From positions 1 through 38,195 of the forward strand of contig JAAFIN010000014.1 in assembly GCA_013297825.1 (NCBI GenBank): a stretch of DNA of 38,195 nt, in the 5' to 3' direction. The translations under genes were made by a program, and so were the position numbers. Below are positions 7,931 through 15,856 of this stretch, in pieces. A model generated the notes under the pieces. The model saw only the letters and a program-made list of their open reading frames with translations. It was not told where the DNA came from and searched no databases. The stretch's first letter is position 1, and each line of letters opens with the position of its first letter. Origin of the DNA: Cytophagales bacterium (GTDB taxonomy: Bacteria; Bacteroidota; Bacteroidia; Cytophagales; Microscillaceae).

Positions 7931-10438
7931 CTATCCAATCACTTGTTTTTTATAACGCTCAACAATCACTTTTCCCTCCGCAAAATCACCTATTGCATCA
8001 TATTCAAAAGGAATAATTGTATTACCTTTCAAGTCAATTACGCCCCATTTTCCATTGGATAATCCTTTGGCAAAACCGTCTTTAAAAGGTGTAATATCTT
8101 TAAAAATTCTCCTCGTAATCATATTTCCTCGCCAATCCACAAAATCATATCTTGGTGTTTCGCCAGGATAATGTTTTTCTAAAGTAATACCTTCTGGCGA
8201 AGTCAATGCAATATTTGTATTATCACTTGCAATGGCTGTTCCCCAAAAACCGCCATCTTCTGTGATGTGATGAATTTCTATGGTGGTATGTTTTGGACGC
8301 ATACCACGCACTTGTGTGGTTACAATGCCCCAAGGTGTGTATATAATATCCTCCAAACAGTTGGATTCAAGATAACAATATTTGCCATTCAAATAACAAA
8401 TAAGACCATATTTTTTACGTTCAAAAGTTTTATAAACATTATTTCCCAAATGAATTATTTGTTCATATTGTGGTTCAAAAACAAATTTTCCTGTTTTGTC
8501 AATAATGCCTGGCAAAATTCCTTTCGCAGGAACTTGTGCATAAACCACACAAAGCCCATTAGAAAAACCTAAATGCGTATTTTCACTTAAACCAAGTTCC
8601 ACAATAGGATATTTTGTTTCAATAATTTTACCAAATTCATTTACAAAAATATAGGTGTTGGTTTCATTATCCCAACTTATGGCAATATTTTCGGTAATTC
8701 CTACGAGATAATTTTCAGGGTTTTTAGCGTGTTGAAAAGTAAATGTTTTGTTTGGGTGAATATATGTTTTTGCTACTGAATCTGCATCTATTTCAACAGA
8801 ATTTTCAGGCATTTCATAACTAATTTCCCAATTCAAATCATCAAAAGAAAAAGAATTGATAGGATTATTTTCTTGTTCGCTGTATGCTTCTTCTTCGTTT
8901 TCTGCTTCTTCTTTTGGCTCAGGATAAATCACACGCAAATCAAGTTTTTTGCCTTCTGTATCAAAATAACAGTTTTCTGTAATGTGTGTTACAATTTGTC
9001 CATTTTCTTCTTCTATTTTTGAAATAGGAAAAGGTTGAAAAGGAAATAATGTATTGTTTTGGTTATCAAGTACTGCAAAATTCTCATCTTTTTTTACCAC
9101 AAAATACAATTTTCCTAATAATTTATACAAATCTAATTGGTCAAATTCCAAAGGTAAAATTGTATTGTTTTTGTAATCAATTACGCCATATTTTGTTGTA
9201 TTTTCAGTTATTTGATTTCCAACTAAAAAATAATCTTGCAATGCGTGAGGCATCAAAACATCATACATACAAGGAATAAGCATTTTTTTGTTTTCAATGC
9301 CAAATAAACCATACTTTAAAATTTCAATTTTTTCATCAAAAATAGACACCACAACTGAATGAAATGTATTATTTTCGTGAAATTGAATAGTGCTTAATTC
9401 TTGGAATTTTTCAGGAACAACTTTTTTGAAAGAATTGCTATCAATGATAGAAAAATAATTAAATTGTAATTCGCTATCTTCTTCCAACACAACAACCGCA
9501 ACATTAGCATCAAGTGCTTGCACAAAAGGAAATGTTGGCGAAATAACTTCGTTTTTGTGGTTAATGATGACATATTTTTGTCCTGCTGTTGCAATAAAGG
9601 TATTTTCACCAAAAATAGAAAGTGGATAAAAATATTCAAATGGAATAATTACATTATTATTCAAATTAACAATTCCATATTCATTTTCTTTTTTGGCAAC
9701 TGAACAAATATTATTTTTTATATCAGGAATAATATGCAAATAATCAAAAGGCAAAAATATTTCGCCAAGTTGGTTAATAATACCATATTTTTCGTTATTT
9801 TTCCCACTTTTCAATGCCAAAAAAAGGCTTTCAACACCAAATTCGCCTATTTTTTCCAAACTATCATACACACAATCACAGGTAATATTACCGTCAAGGT
9901 CAAGCAAACCATATTTTTCTTTTTTATTTTTAACCAAAATAACATTTTCTACTTGCGTATATTCTGTAAATACGCCTTCCTTGTGAATCCACGTACTATT
10001 TTGCATTTTCTTGTAAGGACGAAGTCCATAAAGCGTTTCTTTGTTGTTTTTGGTGGTTAATAAACAGTTGCCTATTTCTTGGATTTCATCAAATTTAATA
10101 TCAATCCCAAACCAACACCATTTATACAAAACGCCTTTTTTGCCTGAACGTGTTACGAAAACAGTATCATAAAGACCAAAATAAATGTCATCATATTGAA
10201 AATCAAGTAAATTATTACCGCCATCTTCTGTGCCTTTGGTGTCAATGATAGCACATTTTTCTTTGCCTTTTATCATTTTTTTGACAATCGCAACACCTTG
10301 ATAAAAACTTGTTGCAGAGGTGTATTTACAAGGGATTACTTCCTGTCCTTCTGGATTGATGTAGCCAAAAAGTCCATTTTGGTTTTGAACTAATGCCAAA
10401 TTATACGAAAAATTGGCTTGTGTGATGTAATTATTCAT
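7931..10438 (-). CDS. WG-repeat protein
   Basis: Large protein of 835 residues built of WG (KWG) repeats. Repeated signatures such as GLFGYINPEGQEVIPCKY, KYGLLDLDGNI, KYGIINQLGEIFLPF, EYGIVNLNNNVIIPFEY, KYGVIDYKNNTILPLEF and KWGVIDLKGNTIIPFEYDAIGDF run from the first 30 residues to the C-terminus. A Glu-rich segment (about residue 500) divides the array. There is no signal peptide, so it should be cytoplasmic or exported by another route. WG-repeat proteins are common in Bacteroidota, with no established biochemical activity. The ATG lies 10 bp from a GC-rich repeat copy (10448-10472). Confidence 0.85.
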   Translation of the reverse strand: MNNYITQANFSYNLALVQNQNGLFGYINPEGQEVIPCKYTSATSFYQGVAIVKKMIKGKEKCAIIDTKGTEDGGNNLLDFQYDDIYFGLYDTVFVTRSGKKGVLYKWCWFGIDIKFDEIQEIGNCLLTTKNNKETLYGLRPYKKMQNSTWIHKEGVFTEYTQVENVILVKNKKEKYGLLDLDGNITCDCVYDSLEKIGEFGVESLFLALKSGKNNEKYGIINQLGEIFLPFDYLHIIPDIKNNICSVAKKENEYGIVNLNNNVIIPFEYFYPLSIFGENTFIATAGQKYVIINHKNEVISPTFPFVQALDANVAVVVLEEDSELQFNYFSIIDSNSFKKVVPEKFQELSTIQFHENNTFHSVVVSIFDEKIEILKYGLFGIENKKMLIPCMYDVLMPHALQDYFLVGNQITENTTKYGVIDYKNNTILPLEFDQLDLYKLLGKLYFVVKKDENFAVLDNQNNTLFPFQPFPISKIEEENGQIVTHITENCYFDTEGKKLDLRVIYPEPKEEAENEEEAYSEQENNPINSFSFDDLNWEISYEMPENSVEIDADSVAKTYIHPNKTFTFQHAKNPENYLVGITENIAISWDNETNTYIFVNEFGKIIETKYPIVELGLSENTHLGFSNGLCVVYAQVPAKGILPGIIDKTGKFVFEPQYEQIIHLGNNVYKTFERKKYGLICYLNGKYCYLESNCLEDIIYTPWGIVTTQVRGMRPKHTTIEIHHITEDGGFWGTAIASDNTNIALTSPEGITLEKHYPGETPRYDFVDWRGNMITRRIFKDITPFKDGFAKGLSNGKWGVIDLKGNTIIPFEYDAIGDFAEGKVIVERYKKQVIG

Positions 10439-10447
10439 TTTAAAAGA

Positions 10448-10472
10448 AGCCCCCCAACCCCCAAAGGGGGAG
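10448..10472 (-). repeat. GC-rich block CCCCCCAACCCCC-AAAGGGGG
   Basis: One of five copies of a 25-bp G/C-rich element in an otherwise very AT-rich window. This copy lies immediately upstream of the WG-repeat start codon. Other copies: 25271, 26576, 29345 and 29432. Confidence 0.75.
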
Positions 10473-10554
10473 TTTTTTAATAAAATAAAATATGAGAGTT
10501 TATATTTTTAGCAAAATAAATATTTTTTTTGAAATTTTTTATAAAAACAAAAAA

Positions 10555-10586
10555 AGTCTATCAATTTTTTTAGAAAATGATAGACT
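10555..10586 (-). terminator. Terminator of the CsgG-like gene
   Basis: Perfect 9-bp stem AGTCTATCA / TGATAGACT, with a T-run on the minus strand. Loop and stem are nearly identical to the hairpin at 11393-11424. Confidence 0.85.
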
Positions 10587-10617
10587 TTTTAATGATAAAA
10601 TTATTATTGATTGTATG

Positions 10618-11256
10618 TTATTTTTTATATGGAAAATTACGAGCAACTTGTCGCATAATACGTTCCACTAAATCATCAGTTGAATTGCTCCAACCACCTG
10701 CAACTTGTCTATCATATCGCCATAACAAATCACCGTTAGAACCTTCATTTATTTGCATAATGCAGGTAGTTTGGTTTGTTTTAGCACCAATACCAATTAC
10801 ACTCAATGCAATACCTGCACCTTGCGACATCATACGTTCAGTTTCAACATTACCAGAGATAACTGCATCAACCTCTAATAATTTTGCTAATTCGTCTTTG
10901 GTTTTACCTTCCATATCAGCAGGCGTAATGTTGTTTTTTTTGAGTATAGCACGTGTTTTTTCAGGGTCTTGAAAATCCACTGTGTATTTATCTGCTTTTC
11001 GCATAAAAAAAGTAAACATACTGTTGTGAATATTTACAGCTTCTTTTTTTTCGTCTTCTGCTACCATTTCAGGTGTTACACCTTTTGGTAACTTTTTCAT
11101 AGACATTTTGACTGTAAATGGTAAAATAGCAATTTTTTTATGTTTTGCTACTGCTTCTTTTAGATTTTTAGCTTCATAAATGTTTTTACCTCTTTGGGCA
11201 TACGTCATTTGAACTGCAAAAATAAAAGCAAGAATTGTAATAATATTTTTTTTCAT
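10618..11256 (-). CDS. Secreted CsgG/TolB-N-like protein
   Basis: Exported protein of 212 residues with a signal peptide ending at TYAQ (about residue 21). The core pattern is IAILPF near residue 43, a YTVDFQDPEKTRAIL segment, LAKLLEVDAVISGNV near 130 and LLWRYDRQVAGGW near 180. These correspond to the strand order of the CsgG/GNA1162/TolB-N fold found in envelope proteins that sense or assemble outer-membrane structures. There is no lipobox cysteine, unlike CsgG itself, so a pore-forming role is not supported. It is a single-gene unit with its own terminator and a promoter at 11322-11350. Assignment is by pattern only. Confidence 0.6.
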   Translation of the reverse strand: MKKNIITILAFIFAVQMTYAQRGKNIYEAKNLKEAVAKHKKIAILPFTVKMSMKKLPKGVTPEMVAEDEKKEAVNIHNSMFTFFMRKADKYTVDFQDPEKTRAILKKNNITPADMEGKTKDELAKLLEVDAVISGNVETERMMSQGAGIALSVIGIGAKTNQTTCIMQINEGSNGDLLWRYDRQVAGGWSNSTDDLVERIMRQVARNFPYKK

Positions 11257-11321
11257 TTTTTAAATAATAAAAATTAGGAAAAAAGGAAATGAGTAAAATT
11301 ATTATGTTAATAAAATTTATG

Positions 11322-11350
11322 CAAAAGTATGTAATTATATTAAAATCAAA
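11322..11350 (-). promoter_or_regulatory. Promoter of CsgG-like gene
   Basis: On the minus strand, TTTG (11347-11350) and TACTTTTG (11322-11329) are separated by 17 bp, fitting the Bacteroidota -33/-7 pattern. The leader would be about 60 nt. Confidence 0.55.
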
Positions 11351-11392
11351 AATTTTTTTTACTTTTATAAGGCATAAACTTACAAATAAAAA

Positions 11393-11424
11393 AGCCTATC
11401 AATTTTTTTAGAAAATGATAGACT
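11393..11424 (-). terminator. Terminator of maeB
   Basis: Stem AGTCTATCA / TGATAGGCT (one mismatch) followed by T6 on the minus strand, 56 bp after the maeB stop codon. It is a near copy of the hairpin at 10555-10586. Confidence 0.75.
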
Positions 11425-11449
11425 TTTTTTTTATGTATTTTGTGCTTTC

Positions 11450-11477
11450 CCCTGACACCTTTCCTCTGACACCTATA
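11450..11477. repeat. Heptad array CCCCTGA/CACCTTT
   Basis: Four heptads in two alternating units, ending 3 bp from the maeB stop codon. Same family as 26396-26444 and 35205-35300. Confidence 0.6.
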
Positions 11478-11479
11478 TT

Positions 11480-13750
11480 TTACTGCTCCCTTTTCTGTGC
11501 ATCAACTACTGCAATCGTAACCATATTTACAATTTCCCTTACTGAACTACCTAATTGCAATACGTGAACAGGCTTGTCCATTCCTAACAAAATAGGCCCT
11601 ATCGCCTCAGCAGAACCTAATGACTGCAATATTTTGTAGGCAATATTACCAGATGCCAAATCAGGAAAAATCAAGGTATTTGCACCGCCAGCATCTGCCA
11701 ATGGACTAAATGGATAATTTTCTTTGAGCAAATCAGGACGAAGTGCAACGTCTGCCTGAATATCACCATCAAGAATAAGGTTTGGATATTTTTCTCTGCC
11801 TAATTTTACTGCAAGGGCAGTTTTTTCAGGGACATCACCTTTTGACGACCCAAAATTAGAATAAGAAACCATTGCAATCTCAGGCTCAAATCCAAAAGAT
11901 GTTACGCCTTTGCTGACCAAACCAATTATTTCAACCAATTCCTCTGCGGTTGGATTGACATTTACGGTGGTATCAGCAAAAAATAAAGTGCGGTCTTTTG
12001 CCACAATCACGTACATACCAGCTACAAGTTTATTGCCTTTTGCTACGCCCACAACCTCCAAAGCAGGACGAATAACACGAGGGTAGTTTTTTGTAAGCCC
12101 TGAAATCATTGCATCAGCTTCGCCTTGTGCCACCATCATTGCCCCAAAATAATTGCGGTCTAAAAGTTGTTTGCGTGCATCAAATAGTGTTACACCTTTG
12201 CGTTGTCTTTTTTGATAAAATAATTGACTGTATTGTTCATAACGGTCTTTGTTATCAAGTTGATTGATAATTTCAACGTCTTGAAGGTCAAGTTTTTGGT
12301 CTTGAATAAGGGTTTTTATTTTTTCAATTTCACCCAATAAAATAGGTGTAGCAATGCCTTCTTCTTTTACAATTTGGGCAGCTTTTAGGATTTTTATGTT
12401 GTCAGCTTCTGCGAATATTACTTTTTTAGGGTTTTTGCGAGCTGTTTCCATCATTCTTGACATTAGTTTGGAATCCAAACCAATTCTTTTTTGGAGTTCT
12501 ACCTCATAAGCCTCCCAATCTGTGATATGATGTTTTGCAAGCCCTGTGTCCATTGCAGCTTTTGCAACCGCAGGTGAAATAATGGTAATAAGGCGAGGGT
12601 CTAATGGTTTTGGGATTAAATAATTTTTTCCAAATCCCATACTTTCATCTCCATAAGCCTTTAATACAATATCAGGTACTGCTTCTTTGGCAAGTTTTGC
12701 AATGGCGTGAACTGCAGCAAGTTTCATTGCTTCGTTTATTTCGGTTGCTCTCACGTCCAAAGCTCCCCTAAAAATATACGGAAAACCCAATACATTATTT
12801 ACTTGGTTGGGGTGGTCAGAGCGTCCTGTTGCCATAATAATATCCTTGCGTGTTGCGATTGCCAAATCATAAGCAATTTCAGGGTCAGGATTCGCACAAG
12901 CAAACACAATTGGATTGTCTGCCATTTTCAAAAGCATTTCAGGTTTTAAAATATTTCCTTTTGAAAGCCCCAAAAACACATCTGCACCTTCCAATGCTTC
13001 AGTAAGTGTATTTAGGTTAAGGTGTGTCGCAAACTCGCTTTTAATGGCATCAAGATTAGGATTGTCTTGTCTGATAACGCCTTTGCTGTCCAGCATAACA
13101 ATATTTTCACGTTTTGCACCCAAATATTGATACAAACGTGTGCAAGAAATCGCAGATGCACCTGCACCATTTACCACAATTCTAACTTCATCTATTTTTT
13201 TACCAACAAGTTCCAACGCATTTAACAATGCAGCACTTGTAATGATAGCAGTTCCGTGTTGGTCGTCGTGCATTACAGGAATATTCATTTTTTCTCTCAA
13301 AGCACGTTCAATTTCAAAACATTCAGGGGCTTTAATATCTTCCAAATTCACACCGCCAAAAGTAGGTTCTAATGCTTTTACGATTTTTATAAATTCAATA
13401 GGGTCTTTTTCGTTTATTTCAATATCAAATACATCAATTCCTGCAAATTTTTTGAATAAAACGCCTTTTCCTTCCATCACAGGTTTGGAGGCTTCAGGCC
13501 CTATATCGCCCAAACCAAGCACCGCAGTACCATTTGAAATTACCGCAACCAAATTTCCTTTGGCAGTGTATTTATAAACATTTTCTACATTTGCAGCGAT
13601 TTCTAAGCAGGGTTCAGCCACACCTGGCGAATAGGCAAGTGCCAAATCCATTTGTGTACTTAGGTTTTTGGTAGGCACTACTTCTATTTTGCCTGGTTGC
13701 CCTTGCGTGTGATATGCGAGTGCGTCCTCTTTGCGAATTTTTAATGACAT
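11480..13750 (-). CDS. maeB: NADP-dependent malic enzyme with phosphotransacetylase domain
   Basis: Converts malate to pyruvate and CO2 with reduction of NAD(P). The N-terminal malic domain (about residues 15-150) contains [29 protein letters not shown] and MHDDQHGTA, which hold the catalytic and metal-binding residues. The Rossmann domain (about 160-390) shows [11 protein letters not shown]. The C-terminal 330 residues form a phosphotransacetylase-like domain, including [24 protein letters not shown]; in MaeB proteins this part is usually regulatory, sensing acetyl-CoA, rather than catalytic. The 756-residue length matches the family. The gene stands alone, with a consensus promoter inside the 44-bp repeat at 13791-13834 and a terminator at 11393. 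Confidence 0.97.
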   Translation of the reverse strand: MSLKIRKEDALAYHTQGQPGKIEVVPTKNLSTQMDLALAYSPGVAEPCLEIAANVENVYKYTAKGNLVAVISNGTAVLGLGDIGPEASKPVMEGKGVLFKKFAGIDVFDIEINEKDPIEFIKIVKALEPTFGGVNLEDIKAPECFEIERALREKMNIPVMHDDQHGTAIITSAALLNALELVGKKIDEVRIVVNGAGASAISCTRLYQYLGAKRENIVMLDSKGVIRQDNPNLDAIKSEFATHLNLNTLTEALEGADVFLGLSKGNILKPEMLLKMADNPIVFACANPDPEIAYDLAIATRKDIIMATGRSDHPNQVNNVLGFPYIFRGALDVRATEINEAMKLAAVHAIAKLAKEAVPDIVLKAYGDESMGFGKNYLIPKPLDPRLITIISPAVAKAAMDTGLAKHHITDWEAYEVELQKRIGLDSKLMSRMMETARKNPKKVIFAEADNIKILKAAQIVKEEGIATPILLGEIEKIKTLIQDQKLDLQDVEIINQLDNKDRYEQYSQLFYQKRQRKGVTLFDARKQLLDRNYFGAMMVAQGEADAMISGLTKNYPRVIRPALEVVGVAKGNKLVAGMYVIVAKDRTLFFADTTVNVNPTAEELVEIIGLVSKGVTSFGFEPEIAMVSYSNFGSSKGDVPEKTALAVKLGREKYPNLILDGDIQADVALRPDLLKENYPFSPLADAGGANTLIFPDLASGNIAYKILQSLGSAEAIGPILLGMDKPVHVLQLGSSVREIVNMVTIAVVDAQKREQ

Positions 13751-13790
13751 ACTTTTTTGATATGTTTTTTGAGAATTGTTTAATTGATAT

Positions 13791-13834
13791 TTTTACCAAA
13801 AATAAAACTTTTTTTTATATTTTCAAATTTTTTG
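13791..13834 (-). promoter_or_regulatory. maeB promoter, copy A of 44-bp direct repeat
   Basis: On the minus strand the repeat contains TTTG (13824-13827), a 19-bp spacer and TATTTTTG (13797-13804), an ideal Bacteroidota promoter. All 44 bp are identical to 14662-14705. Confidence 0.75.
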
Positions 13835-13859
13835 GGATTTTTGAATTTTCTCAATATTT

Positions 13860-13896
13860 AACTAAATTTTTAGTTTTTATAAAAACTAAATTTTTA
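13860..13896. promoter_or_regulatory. Overlapping palindromes between maeB and PIN gene
   Basis: AACTAAATTTTTAGTT (13860-13875) overlaps a longer inverted repeat made of AAATTTTTAGTTTTTA and its complement up to 13896. The first motif matches the sites at 942 and 6292. It could be a terminator of the toxin operon or an operator; no T-run follows on the minus strand. Confidence 0.4.
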
Positions 13897-13909
13897 TAAA
13901 AAAAAACCT

Positions 13910-14413
13910 CTAATAATTTATCCTTCTATAATTTGATGGGTGTATGATTTGAATATCAGAAAATTCATTAAAATCCCTAATATTAGCAGTCATAAAATAA
14001 TAACATTTTGCTTCTGTGCATAATTTCCATTGAAAAGAGTCTTCTACATCTACATTGTGTAGGTTTTCGGTATTTTTTACAATATTTATTAGCGTTTCAA
14101 TAGAAGTTTCTGGTAGTCTCATAATTCTATTTTTGCTCGATATTCTTTCTATTTCATCTATTATGTCCAATGTGGGAACTCTCAAAGGTCTTTGTGATAA
14201 TAAAGAGGCTAATCTTGGTATGGAAAAAGATGCAGTATAAGTGATAAAATTTTTATCTTTGCGTATAAATTTAATAGCTTGTTCAGTAGCATTTATGAGA
14301 GACATATAAAAATTTTCAGGCAGTCTTTCTTGATAAAATTCATTTCTTGCTATAAAATCATACATTAAAATATTGGTGTCTAAAAAAATACGTTTCAAAT
14401 TTGGTTTTATCAT
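13910..14413 (-). CDS. PIN-domain toxin, VapC-like
   Basis: Predicted PIN-fold ribonuclease acting as the toxin of a type II toxin-antitoxin pair. Residues 9-14 carry FLDTNI with the first metal-binding Asp; a downstream acidic pair in NVDVEDSF (about 135) and MTANIRDF (about 152) match the later PIN motifs. At 167 residues it is slightly longer than classical VapC but usual for Bacteroidota PIN proteins. Its ATG overlaps the antitoxin stop codon by 4 bp (ATGA), implying translational coupling. The pair is bracketed by a 44-bp direct repeat that also forms the maeB promoter, a sign of acquisition or local duplication. Assignment as a toxin rests on domain and operon structure. Confidence 0.8.
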   Translation of the reverse strand: MIKPNLKRIFLDTNILMYDFIARNEFYQERLPENFYMSLINATEQAIKFIRKDKNFITYTASFSIPRLASLLSQRPLRVPTLDIIDEIERISSKNRIMRLPETSIETLINIVKNTENLHNVDVEDSFQWKLCTEAKCYYFMTANIRDFNEFSDIQIIHPSNYRRINY

Positions 14414-14646
14414 TCTGCTTTTGTTGTTTTTTTATTTTTTGGTTGGAGACTTGGCAAAAGGTCAGCAAAATCTTTTAACTCATTTTCAGTTAAAAGGTCT
14501 ACATTTTTTATAATCCAACGTTTTAAAGCATCTTCCATTATCATATCAGCAGTTATATTTGCTTTTTGAAACATAATATTTAACAATGTTTGTTGTCGTT
14601 CAGGAACTTCAACATTTAAAACTGTTTTTTGATTTTGTGTTGTCAT
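14410..14646 (-). CDS. Antitoxin partner of the PIN toxin
   Basis: Small protein of 78 residues immediately upstream of, and overlapping, the PIN gene. It begins TTQNQKTVLNVEVPERQ and has a predicted helix-rich middle (LLNIMFQKANITADMIMEDALKRW) and a charged Lys-rich tail, as expected for an antitoxin with an N-terminal DNA-binding strand-helix part and a C-terminal toxin-binding tail. The frame extends to a TTG at 14670, but the predicted -7 box is at 14668-14675, so translation from that TTG would start upstream of the transcript; the ATG at 14646 is preferred. The exact antitoxin family is not recognised. Confidence 0.7.
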   Translation of the reverse strand: MTTQNQKTVLNVEVPERQQTLLNIMFQKANITADMIMEDALKRWIIKNVDLLTENELKDFADLLPSLQPKNKKTTKAE

Positions 14647-14661
14647 AATGTTATTTTTATT

Positions 14662-14705
14662 TTTTACCAAAAATAAAACTTTTTTTTATATTTTCAAATT
14701 TTTTG
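14662..14705 (-). promoter_or_regulatory. Antitoxin promoter, copy B of 44-bp direct repeat
   Basis: Identical over 44 bp to the maeB promoter repeat. It contains TTTG (14695-14698) and TATTTTTG (14668-14675) with a 19-bp spacer. Transcription would start about 15 nt before the antitoxin ATG. Confidence 0.75.
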
Positions 14706-14758
14706 AGGATTTAGGAGTTTTTAAATGAATGATATTTTTTAGATATTTGCTTTTATTA

Positions 14759-15772
14759 TTATCCAAAATGATTTGATAAATATTTGTCATAAATAATTTT
14801 TGCAGTTTCAAGGTTGCGAGTTTCTTCACTTTCTATCAAATCTATATAAGCAAGCAAAAATTCCAAAATACCAAAATTATTAAATTGAATTTCTGTTGAA
14901 CTTGTCCAAAACTTCGTTTTTAAAATAATATCACCTTCTTCGTCAGGCACTAATTTCCAAAAACGCATTATCTCGAGATGTGTTTCAGGAGGAATATAAA
15001 AAGTATAAATTTTTGGGACGTTGTGATTAGTTATTTTTTCCGCAAAATATTCGCCTGTCACCAACACATTATTTTTTATAATTTCTGCTAAATTTTCTAA
15101 ATCAAATGCTTTTTTATCCAAAGTTCTGTATCTTTTTTGTTGTAATTTTGGTGTAATACATTCTTGAAAATGTGCCAAAAACTCATCTAAAAGTATTTTT
15201 TGATTGACAAGTATTTTTTGATTTTTATTTTGAGAAACAATAAAATTTCTTTCTTCTAAGGCTTTCATATTTTCACTGATTGAGCCAAGCGAAATATTGA
15301 GTTCTTTGGCAATGTAGCGATAATTTACATTCAAAAATTGAGGTTCTACAAGTAATGCAAAAACTAATTTGGCTTGCGAAAATGTCCAAAAATGTTTTCT
15401 TTTCTTTTCTTTTGGTTGAATATTTTTTTGTCCATTTACCCAAATAAAAAAATATGGATTATTGATGTAACAATTCCCTGAAATATCCAAATAAAAAATA
15501 TTGTTTTCTTTTAATTCATTTGCTAATTGGTAGCTGATATAATCTTTTACCAAAATTTTATTTTTTAATTTTTCTTGATTTTTATGCAAAAAAAAATCTA
15601 AATTTTTGATATTGACTGTTGAAATGTCCATTATCTCAAAATAATCAATGTGATTATTTTTATTGATTTTTAAAATGCTTTTTTCTACAAAATCAATTTC
15701 AAAAGGAAAAAAATTATCAGGAAAATTATTTTGAATAATTGTTTTTTGTAATTTTTCTAAAACCTTGCTCAT
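14759..15772 (-). CDS. AbiEi-like antitoxin/transcriptional regulator
   Basis: Protein of 337 residues resembling the type IV AbiEi antitoxin family of Bacteroidota. Landmarks are FYLDISGNCYINNPYFFIWVNGQ (about 92-114), then a winged helix-turn-helix, FSQAKLVFALLVEPQFLNVNYRYIAKELNISLGSISENMKAL (about 130-172), and a C-terminal domain with LVTGEYFAE. AbiEi proteins repress their own promoter and counter the nucleotidyltransferase toxin AbiEii. No such toxin gene is found on either side; the neighbours are a PIN toxin pair and BatD, so this is an orphan antitoxin-like regulator. A symmetric four-site operator lies directly in front of its start codon, fitting autorepression. Family call is from motif memory. 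Confidence 0.65.
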   Translation of the reverse strand: MSKVLEKLQKTIIQNNFPDNFFPFEIDFVEKSILKINKNNHIDYFEIMDISTVNIKNLDFFLHKNQEKLKNKILVKDYISYQLANELKENNIFYLDISGNCYINNPYFFIWVNGQKNIQPKEKKRKHFWTFSQAKLVFALLVEPQFLNVNYRYIAKELNISLGSISENMKALEERNFIVSQNKNQKILVNQKILLDEFLAHFQECITPKLQQKRYRTLDKKAFDLENLAEIIKNNVLVTGEYFAEKITNHNVPKIYTFYIPPETHLEIMRFWKLVPDEEGDIILKTKFWTSSTEIQFNNFGILEFLLAYIDLIESEETRNLETAKIIYDKYLSNHFG

Positions 15773-15776
15773 TTTA

Positions 15777-15833
15777 TTTGTTCATTTATTTTTTTTGTTC
15801 ATTTTTTTTGAACAAACATTTTTTCTGAACAAA
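15777..15833. promoter_or_regulatory. Four-octamer dyad operator of AbiEi-like gene
   Basis: TTTGTTCA at 15777-15784 and 15794-15801 and its complement TGAACAAA at 15809-15816 and 15826-15833. Spacing is 17 bp within each pair, and the whole is symmetric about 15805. It starts 5 bp upstream of the 15772 start codon. No T-run follows the inner hairpin on the minus strand, so it is not a terminator of the upstream gene. Confidence 0.75.
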
Positions 15834-15856
15834 AAGTTTTTGAAAAATAAAAACTC

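Noticed and set aside
10577-10972. 131-aa plus-strand open frame opposite the CsgG-like gene
   Set aside because: Antisense to a protein with a clear signal peptide and fold pattern; its own start lies within the terminator.
13140-13577. 145-aa plus-strand open frame opposite maeB
   Set aside because: It is fully antisense to the conserved malic-enzyme domain and shows no family pattern, so it is a shadow of that gene.
11480-13750. Separate phosphotransacetylase gene
   Set aside because: The PTA-like region is continuous with the malic-enzyme domains in one frame, as in known MaeB proteins.
14759-15772. Complete AbiE system
   Set aside because: No nucleotidyltransferase (AbiEii) gene was found on either side.
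15794-15816. Terminator of batD
   Set aside because: The inner hairpin is followed by A-rich, not T-rich, sequence on the minus strand; the four-site symmetry fits an operator better.
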